Below are positions 17,583-26,881 of a stretch of 64,000 bases of DNA, one piece after another (position 1 is the first letter of the stretch; every line of letters begins with the position of its first letter). The stretch is taken from the NCBI RefSeq assembly GCF_900142395.1, contig NZ_FRAS01000003.1, forward strand, positions 62,001-126,000, read 5' to 3'. The translations under genes were made by a program, and so were the position numbers. This DNA comes from Hymenobacter psychrotolerans DSM 18569. Its GTDB lineage: Bacteria > Bacteroidota > Bacteroidia > Cytophagales > Hymenobacteraceae. Below the pieces are notes generated by a model, which was not told the DNA's origin, did not search any database, and saw nothing but the letters and a program-made list of their open reading frames with translations.

Positions 17583-18437
17583 TTAGTGCCCACCCGCAAA
17601 TATCTGCTGATTCAGGTGCATGGCTTCGGCCAGTGCTTCCGGGTTTAGGCCCAGCTGCTCACCTTTTTCAGCAGAAAATTCGATAAGCCGCTCGGTGGGC
17701 ATGTTGCCGGTAAGCTGGTCGGCGGCCATAGGGCAGCCGCCGTAGCCACCCAGCGCCCCATCGAAGCGGCGGCAACCGGCCTGGTAGGCGGCCTGCACCT
17801 TCTCGCGCCAGCTGGCCGGCGTGGTGTGCAGGTGGGCCCCAAACTCGATGTGCGGGAAGGCGGCCGTCAGCTCCCGGAAAGGCGGCGCAATGGTGGCGGG
17901 CGTGGAGGCCCCGATGGTGTCCGACAGGGCCACGATACGCACGCCCAACTCATCGAGCTGCTGCGTGAATTCGCCCAGAATATCAGGGCTCCAGGGGTCG
18001 TTGTAGGGGTTGCCGAAGCCCATGCTCAGGTACACCACCTGCTGCTGCCCAGTGCGGGCGCACAGCTCCTGAATGCGCGTTACGTCAATCAGGGCCTCCG
18101 CAATGGTTTTGTTGGTGTTGCGCAGCTGAAACGTTTCGGACACTGACAGCGGGAAGCCGATGTAGCGAATCTGGGGGTGCTGAGCGGCCGTTTCGGCCCC
18201 GCGCAGGTTGGCCACAATAGCCAGCAGCCGCGTGTGCGACTGCGCCAGATCCAGCCCGGCCAGCGCCTCGGCCGTGTCGGCCAGCTGCGGAATGGCCTTC
18301 GCCGACACGAACGAGCCGAAGTCCAGCGTATCGAACCCGACGCGCAGGAGCGTGTTGAGGTAAGCTATTTTCTGAGCAGTGGGGATGAACGTAGGCCAGC
18401 CCTGCATGGCGTCGCGGGGGCAGTCGATGAGCTTCAT
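17583..18437 (-). CDS. mvaB: Hydroxymethylglutaryl-CoA lyase
   Basis: The ATG at 18437 gives 284 residues of a DRE-TIM-type barrel. KLIDCPRDAMQGWPTFIPT at the N-terminus, HLHTTPASWREKV and the GALGGYGGCPMAADQLTGN segment with the catalytic-loop cysteine identify the HMG-CoA lyase family. The enzyme splits HMG-CoA into acetoacetate and acetyl-CoA in leucine catabolism. The N-terminal arginine motif reads CPRDAMQG where typical lyases have VGPRDGLQN, so a related substrate cannot be excluded. An upstream in-frame extension of 17 codons is rejected. Confidence 0.85.
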   Translation of the reverse strand: MKLIDCPRDAMQGWPTFIPTAQKIAYLNTLLRVGFDTLDFGSFVSAKAIPQLADTAEALAGLDLAQSHTRLLAIVANLRGAETAAQHPQIRYIGFPLSVSETFQLRNTNKTIAEALIDVTRIQELCARTGQQQVVYLSMGFGNPYNDPWSPDILGEFTQQLDELGVRIVALSDTIGASTPATIAPPFRELTAAFPHIEFGAHLHTTPASWREKVQAAYQAGCRRFDGALGGYGGCPMAADQLTGNMPTERLIEFSAEKGEQLGLNPEALAEAMHLNQQIFAGGH

Positions 18438-18746
18438 AGCCGAAGGAAAAGGTGGTGGGAACACTGTAAAGGTAGAAGCCGGCGCCATAACTCCATTCGG
18501 CCAGACGCACCGGCTTAAGGCCGCACCAGCCCAAACCGGCTGCCCCGTACCTCCGGCACAACCGGGTGGCTGGCGAAGGGTTTATTGCCCAGGAAACCCC
18601 GGCACCCGGCGGCCAGTTTCGGCCACTGGCTCGGTAGTATGGCGGCAGGCGGGTTATATCAGCAGCGGCCCAGCCTTACTTCTGCCTGCTGGCCGCGGCC
18701 GCGAACTACCCGGGCCCCTGGGGCGTTGAGAAGGAAATATTCGCTT
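18438..18746. other. 309-base divergent intergenic region, nothing assigned
   Basis: This region separates the divergent HMG-CoA lyase and M23 peptidase genes. It is GC-rich, contains no convincing -33/-7 pair, hairpin or RNA, and its open frames lack protein-like features. Confidence 0.4.
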
Positions 18747-20090
18747 ATGCCCCTTCGCCTCCGCGCCCCTCTATACCTTCTCCTGTTCCTGCTTCTCACC
18801 GCCTGCGGCAAACAGCAAACGCTGCAGGGTATATTTCAGAAATCGACTCCACATGAAGCCTACGCCCGCCAGCTACGCCAAACCGGCCTCGACCAAACGG
18901 CGCTGGGCCGCGACTGGCTGGCCGCCGCCGACCAAGCACTGCGCGACTCTCTGCTCGTAACGCTTCCCTTTGAAGAAACGGGCTATTTCGCGGCTGAGCG
19001 GGCAGCAGCCGCTTCTTTCCGCTACCAGGTACGGGCCGGCGAAACCGTCCGTATCAGTCTCACCCTTGGCAAAGGCACCGATGCCCGGGTGTTTCTGGAC
19101 GCGTTTGAGCTGGATCCGGAACGCCGCGCCCCACGCCCGCTGGCTTCGGCTGATACTACGGCCCTATCGTTCAGCTACGTGGCCGCCGACGACCGGCAGC
19201 ATCTGCTGCGGGTGCAGCCGGAGCTGCTGCGTACGGGTCGTTTCACGCTGCGCATCCAGCGGGCCCCCAGCCTGAGCTTTCCGGTACACGGTAAAAATGA
19301 TGTAGCCGTGGGCAGCTTCTGGGGCATGGACCGCGACGGAGGTGCCCGCCGCCACGAAGGCATCGACATCTTTGCCAAACGCGGCACACCGGCCGTGGCA
19401 GCGGCCAACGGCTACATCACCCGCGTAAACGAAACGCCGCTCGGGGGCCGCGTAGTGTGGCTGATGGACACCGAGCAGGGCCAGCACCTCTACTACGCCC
19501 ACCTCGACAAGCAGCTGGTGCAGCCCGGCCAGCAGGTGCGCATCGGCGATACGCTGGGGCTGGTGGGCAATACCGGCAACGCCCGCTCCACGCCGCCGCA
19601 CCTGCATTTTGGCGTGTACCGCAGCGGCCGTGGTGCCGTCGACCCTTTCCCGTTTGTGCGCCGGCCCGACACGGCTCCGACGGCGCCACGTACTGCGCCT
19701 GAGCGGCTGGGCCAGTGGGTGCGGGTGCAGGACAAGCACACTGAACTCAAATGCAGTCCGGGGGCCAAGGCGGCCGCGGTGGCTGGTGCGGGCCGCCATA
19801 CGCCGCTGCTGGTGCTGGGCAGCCAGCATACCTGGTACCGCGTGCAACACCCCAACGGGCAGCTAGGCTACGTGCCAGCCCGCGCCGTGGTGCCAGCCGC
19901 CGCACCGTTGCAGCGGCTGGCACTAACCGCCGCCACCCCGCTCTACACGCTACCGCAGACCGGCGCCTCGTCGTTTGAGTTGCTGCCGGCCCGCAGCCTG
20001 GTGGCGGTACTGGGCGAATTTGGCACGTACCGGCTGGTGCGCAGCGCGGCGGGCCAGCTGGGGTGGCTGGCCCCGGCCGTTGGGTCCTGA
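18747..20090 (+). CDS. M23 peptidoglycan endopeptidase lipoprotein with SH3-like C-terminus
   Basis: The ATG at 18747 gives 447 residues with lipobox LLLTAC (Cys20). A beta-sandwich-like region (about 90-175) precedes the LytM/M23 domain with zinc ligands His203 and Asp207 in RRHEGIDIF and His285 and His287 in PPHLHFGVY. After it come two SH3b-like repeats (VQDKHTELKCSPGAKA, then LALTAATPLYTLPQTG). M23 enzymes cleave cross-linking peptides of peptidoglycan, and the SH3 repeats probably bind the wall. The whole catalytic set is intact. An upstream frame of 54 codons is not credible as protein. Confidence 0.9.
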   Translation: MPLRLRAPLYLLLFLLLTACGKQQTLQGIFQKSTPHEAYARQLRQTGLDQTALGRDWLAAADQALRDSLLVTLPFEETGYFAAERAAAASFRYQVRAGETVRISLTLGKGTDARVFLDAFELDPERRAPRPLASADTTALSFSYVAADDRQHLLRVQPELLRTGRFTLRIQRAPSLSFPVHGKNDVAVGSFWGMDRDGGARRHEGIDIFAKRGTPAVAAANGYITRVNETPLGGRVVWLMDTEQGQHLYYAHLDKQLVQPGQQVRIGDTLGLVGNTGNARSTPPHLHFGVYRSGRGAVDPFPFVRRPDTAPTAPRTAPERLGQWVRVQDKHTELKCSPGAKAAAVAGAGRHTPLLVLGSQHTWYRVQHPNGQLGYVPARAVVPAAAPLQRLALTAATPLYTLPQTGASSFELLPARSLVAVLGEFGTYRLVRSAAGQLGWLAPAVGS

Positions 20091-20235
20091 GGCAAGCTTC
20101 GGCGCCTCTTCACCTGACGCTCATGTACCCACCCTTATGTTTACCACGGTGATTGGAAAACAGCGCGGCACGATTTTCTCTGGGAAACCATGCCACGTTT
20201 TCGCGTTCTGCAACAACCCATTTATCTACGGAAAG

Positions 20236-20269
20236 AAAAAAGCCCCGCACGGTTCGTGCGGGGCTTTTT
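20236..20269. terminator. Bidirectional intrinsic terminator
   Basis: AAAAAAGCCCCGCAC pairs with GTGCGGGGCTTTTT around GGTTC. It lies between the convergent genes ending at 20090 and 20301. Confidence 0.85.
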
Positions 20270-20300
20270 CGTGTAGAAGGCATTCTGTTGCGAGTAGCTG

Positions 20301-20897
20301 CTATTCAGCCACAATCACAGCTTTCTGCAGCTTTTTGGCGTAGGCCAGGCGGCGCTCCTTGCCATTGGTTATGTAGTCGAAGCCTACGGCTTTGGGGTCG
20401 GCTTTCACTGCCTGCCACGCCTGCGCGTCTACTTCGGCGGGCTGGGTGGCATTGCGCGGCACGGCTGGCTGCGTGAAACGGTCTTCGCGGAAGAAGGCGT
20501 TCATCCCCTGCAGAATGGCAATTTCCTTGTCGCGGGCGGTGGTAGCCTGCGGGTCGGCTTCGCGCTCATCGAGGAGCGCCGTAGCAGGCATTACTTCTTT
20601 GCGCAGGGTGTCGCCGGTGCTGCTCAGGATGATGAGCCGGGCCCGTGAGCTGAGGATTTTGGTCCCCTGCAGCTGCAGAATGAAGTTGTCTTTGGCTTTC
20701 GTGTTGGAGAAGTAGTGGGTTGCATTCACCGTCCGCAGAATGGTACGCTCGGTTACGCGGCCCCGGGCACCTTCCGGCGTGGGCGTGAAGGGCCGGTCCG
20801 GATTGCGGGAAGTACCCATTTCCTTCTCGGTATTCAGGCAGGAGGTAGTCTGGAACAGTAGCCCGGTACAGGCAGCGGCCAGGAGAATTTTTTTCAT
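20301..20897 (-). CDS. Hypothetical lipoprotein
   Basis: The ATG at 20897 gives 198 residues with a signal peptide and lipobox FQTTSC (Cys20). The mature part begins with a polar region (LNTEKEMGTSRNPDRPFTPT) and continues with an Ig-like or beta-rich segment (NFILQLQGTKILSSRARLII LSS region). It ends with a lysine-rich helix (RRLAYAKKLQKAVIVAE). No family is recognised. It stands alone between a terminator and a 256-base gap. Envelope location is well supported, but function is not. Confidence 0.65.
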   Translation of the reverse strand: MKKILLAAACTGLLFQTTSCLNTEKEMGTSRNPDRPFTPTPEGARGRVTERTILRTVNATHYFSNTKAKDNFILQLQGTKILSSRARLIILSSTGDTLRKEVMPATALLDEREADPQATTARDKEIAILQGMNAFFREDRFTQPAVPRNATQPAEVDAQAWQAVKADPKAVGFDYITNGKERRLAYAKKLQKAVIVAE

Positions 20898-21153
20898 TCG
20901 GTGGTGAGCAACCATTGTCAAGTCAGTTCGGCTATACACAAAACCTCCCGACATCGGAGAGGAACAGAAAAGCCGCAGAGCTAATTTTGGTCAAAGCTAC
21001 GGCTCTCCCTCCATCTACCAAAAAATTAGCACAGGGTTGGGGTTGTTTACTTTTTTCTTTTTCGAACAGCGCCCCACGCCTCTGCAAAACGGCCGGCCAG
21101 ACCAGCTGTTCAGGTGGCAGAAAAGCCATTCCGCCAGCTTTCTGTGCCTCGTT

Positions 21154-21876
21154 TCAGAGCCAGCTCAGCTCCACGCCTACCGTCCAGCGGGGCAGCTCCG
21201 GATACAGCTGGCTGGCAGCCGAAGTAAACGTATCGGAAAGGCGGTAGCGGGCTACGGCAGCGTAGCGGCTCGACCCCAGGCGCGCGCCTATCCCATAAGG
21301 CCAGCGGCGCAGATACGGCAACCCGTTTTCGGTGAGGTGCACCTTTTTAGGGCCAGTGCTCGGCCGGTCTTCGAAGCGGTGCGCGGTGCTCAGGGCCCAG
21401 CCGCCCCAGCCGGTCAGGTCGAGGTAGCGCCCGATGGCGTTGCCGCGCTGGCCCACATTCAGGCGCACGAAAGCCTCCAGCTGCAGCTGCGACATAGCCA
21501 GCGACTCGCGGTGGTGCAGTTCCGGCGTCGGCAGCACTTTGCCAGCCTCCTGCGCCAGATCATAGGTTAGCCGCACGAAGCGCAGGTCGAAGCCGGTACT
21601 GAGCGGCTCACTCAGCCGGAACTTATTGCGCACCCCCACCATAAACTCGGCCGAACTGCCGTAGCGCAGCTTGGCCCCGGCTCCGGCGGCCCGCCCCACC
21701 ACCGGCAGATACCCCACATAGAGATGGTTGAAAAACGTACGATTCGGCCCGAACTGGCCGTATACCGTGTCCTGGCCCACAGCCGACTGCAGCAGAACCC
21801 GCTGTGCCAGCCCCTCGGCCGGCCCCAGCAGCCCCGCTCCCAGCAGCAGGCTCAATGAATAAAGAAAGCGCCTCAT
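21154..21876 (-). CDS. Outer-membrane beta-barrel-like protein
   Basis: This 240-residue protein has a signal peptide (MRRFLYSLSLLLGAGLLGPA region). The mature sequence alternates in 10-12-residue strands ending in aromatics (FNHLYVGYLPVVG, KLRYGSSAEFMVGVRNKF, SYAAVARYRLSDTF-type) and closes with WTVGVELSWL. This resembles a barrel C-terminus recognised by BAM. Its ATG overlaps the stop of the upstream subtilase gene by 4 bases (ATGA, 21873-21876), so the two are translationally coupled and probably act together at the outer membrane. Confidence 0.6.
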   Translation of the reverse strand: MRRFLYSLSLLLGAGLLGPAEGLAQRVLLQSAVGQDTVYGQFGPNRTFFNHLYVGYLPVVGRAAGAGAKLRYGSSAEFMVGVRNKFRLSEPLSTGFDLRFVRLTYDLAQEAGKVLPTPELHHRESLAMSQLQLEAFVRLNVGQRGNAIGRYLDLTGWGGWALSTAHRFEDRPSTGPKKVHLTENGLPYLRRWPYGIGARLGSSRYAAVARYRLSDTFTSAASQLYPELPRWTVGVELSWL

Positions 21877-23630
21877 AAAACAGGGTAGCTGTGCGTGGTG
21901 CCCAGATAGAAAACCCGCACCACGTCGCCGGGACGGAGGGTGCGGCGCGGAATGCGCAGTATGGCCCGCTGGCTGACCTCCACCACCTCGTAGCGGCGCA
22001 GCACGCCTCGCGCATCCGCCACGTGCCAGTACAGGTAATTGGCAGCCGGCAAGGCCGGGGGCCCGGAGTCCGGCGCTACCGCCTGGCCCTGGGTGGCTGG
22101 TCGGGGCTCTTCGCGTCCTACCCGCGGCACCCGCCTGGCATCAGGAAAGCTGACGGCGGAGTCGGCGTAGAAAGGCAGGGCGCGCACAACCGGGCGGCTG
22201 GCCTCAGGCCGGATATTCACGGCCAGCAGGCTGTCTTCTACCACAAAATCCAGCTTGGGAAGCTGCTCAGGAGCCTTGTTTGCCAGAAAGAAACCGGCCT
22301 GCGGCAGGCCGTAGCCGTGGGCGTAGTCGTAGTATGGGTAAAGAGACGCAGATTGCTGCATCTTCTCAAACAGCTGCATGGCCGTGAGGCTGCGCTCGTG
22401 CTGCCACACGCAAGCTGCAAACCCCGCCACCAGCGGGCTGGCGAAGGACGTACCATCGACGTGGGAATAGCCGCCGGGCGCAGCCGTCAGCACGGTACCG
22501 AAGGCCGACACGTTGGGCTTGAGGCGGCGGTCGGCGGTGGGACCATAGGCGCTGAAGTTGAGGTGCAGGCCGGTTTCCGGATCGATGCCCCCGACGGCCA
22601 GCACAGAATCGGCGTCGGCAGGGGTGCCTACGGTGCGCCAGTCCTCATTGTCGCCATCGTTGCCGGCGGCGTTTACGACCAATATCCCTTTGCGGGCGGC
22701 CAAATTGGCGGCGCGGGCCACTAGGCTCAGGCGCCCGTTCATTTCTTCCGGAAAGTAGCGGCGGGCCGTGTAGCCCAGCGAGGAATTGATGATGTCGGCA
22801 CCGTTGCGGTCGGCCCACTCCACGGCGGCCAGCCAGTCCAGTTCTTCGGCGTATATCTCGCGGTGCATCCGTTCGGTGCGGGCCAGCAGAAACTCGGCGC
22901 CGGTAGCCAGCCCCAGCGGCGTGCCGTCGGGCATGCGGCCAGCCAGGCAGGCCAGCACCTCCGTGCCGTGGCTGCCGCCGTGAAACACGTGCGCACTGCG
23001 GCGGGCAAAGTCGTAGGTGGCCACTATCTGCTTGCGGGCAAACAGTTCCTGAAAGGCCGGATGCTGGTCGGCCCCGTTGAAGCCCACATCGAATACGGCG
23101 ATGCGCAGGCCTTTGCCGTCCAGGGCAGCTTTACGGAATTCGTCGGCACCCAGCGTGCGCACCTGGCGGCGGGCCAGCAGCCGGTCGGCGGCACTGATGG
23201 TTTTGCGCCCCTCTCCTTTCCACGCCGAAGCAGCAGGCCGGGCTGCAGGCAGCAGCGGCGTTTCGGGAAGGGGCAGCACGCGGCGCACACCGGGCAACTG
23301 CGCCAGCTCTGCGGCCTGGGCCGGCGTGGCGCGGCAGGCTACGGCATTAAACCAGCGGCTGACCAGCAAAACCGAATCGGAATGCAGGCGCACGGCGCAC
23401 AGATAGTCGGGGCGCACAGGAAAGTCGGTACTGTCGGCGGCGGGCAGGTGCTGGCGCAGGCGCCGGACTTGCGCAGCCGGCACGAAATACGTGCCGGCAT
23501 CAAACCGGACGCCCTTTTTGTCGCGCAGCTCTACCCAGTAGCGGGCCGCAGCCGGCGGCGGAATAGCAGCCTGACTTAGAGCGGGCCAGCTCAGCAGCAA
23601 AAACAGGAAAACAGGAAACCGACGCAGCAC
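21873..23630 (-). CDS. Secreted S8-family serine peptidase (subtilase)
   Basis: A GTG at 23630 places a signal peptide (VLRRFPVFLFLLLSWPALSQ) at the N-terminus and gives 585 residues. A longer frame upstream has no signal. The catalytic triad is intact: Asp181 in AVFDVGFNG, His221 in GGSHGTEV and Ser395 in DGTSFASP, with oxyanion Asn324 in NAAGND. A proregion of about 150 residues precedes the catalytic domain. The C-terminal 150 residues include a proline-rich linker and a small beta domain (RPGDVVRVFYLGTTHSY). No T9SS tail is visible. The gene overlaps the beta-barrel gene downstream. Confidence 0.87.
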   Translation of the reverse strand: MLRRFPVFLFLLLSWPALSQAAIPPPAAARYWVELRDKKGVRFDAGTYFVPAAQVRRLRQHLPAADSTDFPVRPDYLCAVRLHSDSVLLVSRWFNAVACRATPAQAAELAQLPGVRRVLPLPETPLLPAARPAASAWKGEGRKTISAADRLLARRQVRTLGADEFRKAALDGKGLRIAVFDVGFNGADQHPAFQELFARKQIVATYDFARRSAHVFHGGSHGTEVLACLAGRMPDGTPLGLATGAEFLLARTERMHREIYAEELDWLAAVEWADRNGADIINSSLGYTARRYFPEEMNGRLSLVARAANLAARKGILVVNAAGNDGDNEDWRTVGTPADADSVLAVGGIDPETGLHLNFSAYGPTADRRLKPNVSAFGTVLTAAPGGYSHVDGTSFASPLVAGFAACVWQHERSLTAMQLFEKMQQSASLYPYYDYAHGYGLPQAGFFLANKAPEQLPKLDFVVEDSLLAVNIRPEASRPVVRALPFYADSAVSFPDARRVPRVGREEPRPATQGQAVAPDSGPPALPAANYLYWHVADARGVLRRYEVVEVSQRAILRIPRRTLRPGDVVRVFYLGTTHSYPVL

Positions 23631-23854
23631 GGAAATAGCGGGCAAAGGAGAGCAATAGATAAGAACAACTCGTGGAGCGGGCCGGCTTCCGGTTACGTGA
23701 GCAGCGGCCCGGGCCTGGGAGAGGTAGTACGTAAATAGCGGGTAGCCTGCCAGGCGCAGCAGACTACTTCTGCCCGGCAGCCTGGGGAGAAGGGCAAGAT
23801 AGCCAGAAACCCGACAGTCTGCTCCGAATGGCAACTCCGGCCCTGGCCCGTCCG

Positions 23855-23891
23855 TTTGAAGCCCGACAGCGCACTCTCCGCGCTACGTTTC
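23855..23891 (+). promoter_or_regulatory. Weak candidate promoter for the OmpA lipoprotein gene
   Basis: TTTG at 23855-23858 and TACGTTTC at 23884-23891 (seven of eight matches) are separated by 25 bases, slightly more than usual. The ATG is at 23905. Confidence 0.3.
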
Positions 23892-23904
23892 ACTTTTCCG
23901 CTTT

Positions 23905-24738
23905 ATGCTCATGAATAGGTTCCCCATGCGTGCTTCATTGGTCATGTTATGTGGTGTTGGCTCGCTGCTGCTTGGCGGCTGCAACGCCAAAGAAATTGCG
24001 GCCCTGCAGCAGCAAAATTCCGCCCTCACTTCTTCCCGCGACCAGCTTCAGGCCCAGAAAACGGCCCTGGAGCAGGAAAAATCCCGCAACGAAGAGGCCA
24101 TGCGCTCCAGCCTGCTCAACAAGAGCCAGCAGGTAAATCAGCTCAACGACAACCTCAGCGGCGCGCAGCAGGCCAACTCGGCCCTCTCCGCCGACCTGCG
24201 CTCCAAAGAACAGCGCATTGCCGAAATGCAGCGGATTCTGGAGCAGAAAGATGCCGCCGTGAAGGCCCTGCGCCAGAAAGTAGGCGACGCGCTGCTGGGC
24301 TTCAATGCCCAGGACCTGCAGGTAAACGTGAAAAACGGCAAAGTTTATGTGTCGCTGTCGGAGCAGCTGCTGTTCAAGTCGGGCTCCACGAAAGTAGACC
24401 CCAAAGGCCAGGACGCGCTGAAAAAGCTGGCCACGGCCCTGAAAGGCAACCAGGACGTGAACGTGCTGGTGGAAGGCCACACCGACAACGTACCGCTGAA
24501 AGGTGTGGTGAGCGGCGCCAAAGACAACTGGGACCTGAGCGTGCTGCGCGCCACCGAAATCACGCGTATCCTGACCGAAGCGGGCTTGCCGGCGGGCCAG
24601 GTGACGCCCTCGGGCCGAGCTATGTATGTACCCGTCGCTCAAAACGACTCGCCCGCCAACAAGGCCCTGAACCGCCGCACCGAAATCATCCTCACGCCCA
24701 AGCTTGATGAGCTTTTCCAGATTCTGGAAGCCAACTAG
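23905..24738 (+). CDS. OmpA-family peptidoglycan-binding lipoprotein
   Basis: This 277-residue protein has a lipobox LLLGGC (Cys26), a long Gln/Ala/Ser-rich coiled coil (about 28-125) made of heptads, and a C-terminal OmpA-like domain. The domain shows FKSGSTKVDPKGQDALKKLA, VEGHTDNVP, DLSVLRATEITRIL and NRRTEIILTPKLDEL. The DxxR-type residues that bind diaminopimelate lie in NWDLSVLRA and NRRTE. It should span the periplasm from the outer membrane to peptidoglycan. Alternative starts at the second or third Met exist and would not change the lipobox. Confidence 0.9.
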   Translation: MLMNRFPMRASLVMLCGVGSLLLGGCNAKEIAALQQQNSALTSSRDQLQAQKTALEQEKSRNEEAMRSSLLNKSQQVNQLNDNLSGAQQANSALSADLRSKEQRIAEMQRILEQKDAAVKALRQKVGDALLGFNAQDLQVNVKNGKVYVSLSEQLLFKSGSTKVDPKGQDALKKLATALKGNQDVNVLVEGHTDNVPLKGVVSGAKDNWDLSVLRATEITRILTEAGLPAGQVTPSGRAMYVPVAQNDSPANKALNRRTEIILTPKLDELFQILEAN

Positions 24739-24765
24739 CCCTTCGGCCTGATCAATAGTTTTCCA

Positions 24766-24806
24766 TAAAAAAGCGGCTGCTTCCTGAGGAGGCAGCCGCT
24801 TTTTTA
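24766..24806. terminator. Bidirectional intrinsic terminator
   Basis: AAAAAAGCGGCTGC pairs with GCAGCCGCTTTTTT around TTCCTGAGGAG. It lies between the convergent genes ending at 24738 and 24810. Confidence 0.88.
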
Positions 24807-24809
24807 TAG

Positions 24810-25346
24810 CTACCCAACGAGATGAAACGTCTCTATTCCCACCCAACGCTGTCCATCGTGGCGGAACAGCTCAAAGGCCGTCACGGCAAATGTGGCCTCG
24901 TAGCGGCGGGCGGCAAAGTCCTGGCGTAACTCCGGTACCTGAGCGGCGGGCAGGTCGCGGGTGGCCAGGGTCATGTGGGGCCGGAAGGGCCGCGCCTCCC
25001 GGGGCACGGCTGGTAACTGCCGGGCGCACCACGCTGTCAGTTCTGTGTGAAAAGCCTGGAGCGCCTCCGTCTGCACCACCTCCACAAACAACGTGCGGTT
25101 CCCGAACCAGTTGAAATCCTGCAACCCAACGGAAAACGGCGGCTGCGTCGCCGCGAAATCCCGCAGTACAACCCCGGCTTCGGCGGCAAATGCTGCCGGC
25201 TGGCGCGTGGGCGGCACCAGCGTGATATGCGGCGGCAGCCGGACGGCGTTGCGGCTGCCGGTGCGGTGGTGCACCTCCTGTTTCAGTTCCCAGACCTGCT
25301 GCCGCACCGGCTCCGGCGGCAGCAGCGCCACGAGGTAAAGATTCAT
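24810..25346 (-). CDS. thpR: 2'-5' RNA ligase / RNA 2',3'-cyclic phosphodiesterase family (2H) protein
   Basis: This 178-residue protein has the two H-x-T/S motifs of the 2H phosphoesterase superfamily: PPHITLVP (His40) and RPHMTLATR in the second half. It begins MNLYLVALLPPEPVRQQV, typical of ThpR/LigT proteins. These hydrolyse 2',3'-cyclic phosphates or join RNA ends in vitro, and the cellular substrate in bacteria is often unknown. It lies 26 bases after the M28 peptidase gene on the same strand and may be co-transcribed. Length and motifs are normal for the family. Confidence 0.85.
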   Translation of the reverse strand: MNLYLVALLPPEPVRQQVWELKQEVHHRTGSRNAVRLPPHITLVPPTRQPAAFAAEAGVVLRDFAATQPPFSVGLQDFNWFGNRTLFVEVVQTEALQAFHTELTAWCARQLPAVPREARPFRPHMTLATRDLPAAQVPELRQDFAARRYEATFAVTAFELFRHDGQRWVGIETFHLVG

Positions 25347-25372
25347 TCGCTTAGGAAGCTAGAATCACCAGC

Positions 25373-26773
25373 CTACAACCCATACTTGCTCAGCAGATAC
25401 ACCAATGCGGCCATGCTGGCACCACCCAGCTCCAGTTCCCGGCGGTTTACCTTATCGAAGGTATCGGCAGCGGTGTGGTGGATGTCGAAGTAGCGTTGCG
25501 AGTCGCAGTCGAAGCCGATGAGGAGCTTGGCTTGGCCTTTCAGCGGGCCAATGTCGGTGCCGGAATGGCCCGGGTTGAACTCAGCGCTACCGTAGGGGCG
25601 CAGCAAGGGCTGCCAGCGCTGCACCTTGCGCACGGTGGCCGCATCAGCCTCCAGATTGAAGCCGCGCGGCGTAAAGCCTCCCCCATCCGACTCCATAGCC
25701 GCCAGATGCTTCTCCTGCGACGCCTTGGCTACTTCGGCGTACTTGTTGCCGCCCCGCACGCCGTTTTCCTCATTCATGAAGAGCACGGCCCGCACGGTGC
25801 GCTCCGGTTTGAGGCCGGTGGCTTTCAGCAGGCGCAGCACTTCCATGCTTTGCACGCAGCCGGTGCCGTCGTCGTGGGCGCCCTGGCCCAGGTCCCAGGA
25901 GTCGAGGTGGCCGCCCACCGTAATGATTTCATCGGGGTATTTCGAGCCCTTGATTTCGCCGATGACGTTGTAGCTCTTCGCTTCAGGCAGGGTCTGGCAG
26001 GCCATTTCCAGCTCGAAGTTCAGGTCGGGGTCGGCTTTCAGGAGCTGGCTGAGCTGGTCGGCGCCGTTGGTGCTGAGGGCCGCGGCCGGCACCTGCGCCA
26101 CGCCGTCTTCGTAGCGCATGGTGCCCGTGTGCGGGAAGTCGTCGTGGGCGAGGGTGAGGCTGCGCACCAAAGCACCGATGGCCCCGCGCTTGGCCGCCTC
26201 CACTGCCCCAATGCGGCGCTGGTCGCCAGCCTCGCCGTAGGCATGGCCGGTTTCCATGTAGGTCGGGTTCATAGGCCGGTTGAAGAACACGAACTTGCCG
26301 CGCACTTTCTCAGCGGGTAGCGCCGCCAGTTCGGCCATGCTTTTCACTTCTACTACCTGCGCTTTCAGCTTGCCTTTGGTGCCCACTGAGCCTCCGAGCG
26401 CGCACACGTTGAAGTCGATGCCACGGCCTTTGGCGCCGGTAGCGCGGGCCTTTTCCTGCGCGCCCCGCACCCAGTGCGGCACCATCACTTCCTGCAGATA
26501 CACCCGGTCCAGGCCCATCTTTTCCATTTCCATCTTGCCCCACTGCACGGCCTGCTCTGCCTGCGGCGAGCCACTCAGGCGCCCCCCGATGCGGGTGCAC
26601 AGGTCGCGTAGCGCCTCGTAGCTCCGGCCCCGCAGCAGCGCCTCATCATAGATTTTGCGGATGTTGAGCGAGTCGGTTTTGGTCGCGGAAGCAGCCGTAG
26701 ACTGAGCGGTGGCAGAGCCGGCGCCGGCTAGTAGCAGGCCGGCCAGCGCCAGAGAGCGGAAAGAAGTGCGCAT
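25373..26773 (-). CDS. Secreted M28-family metallopeptidase with PA-type insert
   Basis: This 466-residue protein has a signal peptide (MRTSFRSLALAGLLLAGAGS ending ATA). The N-terminal part and an inserted PA-like domain (GKLKAQVVEV to MRYEDGVAQVPAAALS) precede the two-zinc catalytic domain: GGHLDSWDLGQGAHDDGTG with His and Asp ligands, the catalytic FMNEENG, an Asp in AMESDGGG and a final His in YFDIHHTAADT. M28 aminopeptidases or carboxypeptidases degrade peptides in the periplasm or outside. The active-site set looks complete. The exact specificity cannot be read from sequence. Confidence 0.9.
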   Translation of the reverse strand: MRTSFRSLALAGLLLAGAGSATAQSTAASATKTDSLNIRKIYDEALLRGRSYEALRDLCTRIGGRLSGSPQAEQAVQWGKMEMEKMGLDRVYLQEVMVPHWVRGAQEKARATGAKGRGIDFNVCALGGSVGTKGKLKAQVVEVKSMAELAALPAEKVRGKFVFFNRPMNPTYMETGHAYGEAGDQRRIGAVEAAKRGAIGALVRSLTLAHDDFPHTGTMRYEDGVAQVPAAALSTNGADQLSQLLKADPDLNFELEMACQTLPEAKSYNVIGEIKGSKYPDEIITVGGHLDSWDLGQGAHDDGTGCVQSMEVLRLLKATGLKPERTVRAVLFMNEENGVRGGNKYAEVAKASQEKHLAAMESDGGGFTPRGFNLEADAATVRKVQRWQPLLRPYGSAEFNPGHSGTDIGPLKGQAKLLIGFDCDSQRYFDIHHTAADTFDKVNRRELELGGASMAALVYLLSKYGL

Positions 26774-26881
26774 AAGGAAGAATCAGGGAGAAAACGAGCC
26801 GCAAGCCCTTTTGCAGGAGCGGCGGCCGGGTAAAGTAGCCGAAAAAAGCGGCAGGTTGCAGCAGAGCGCCGCCGGCCGGGC

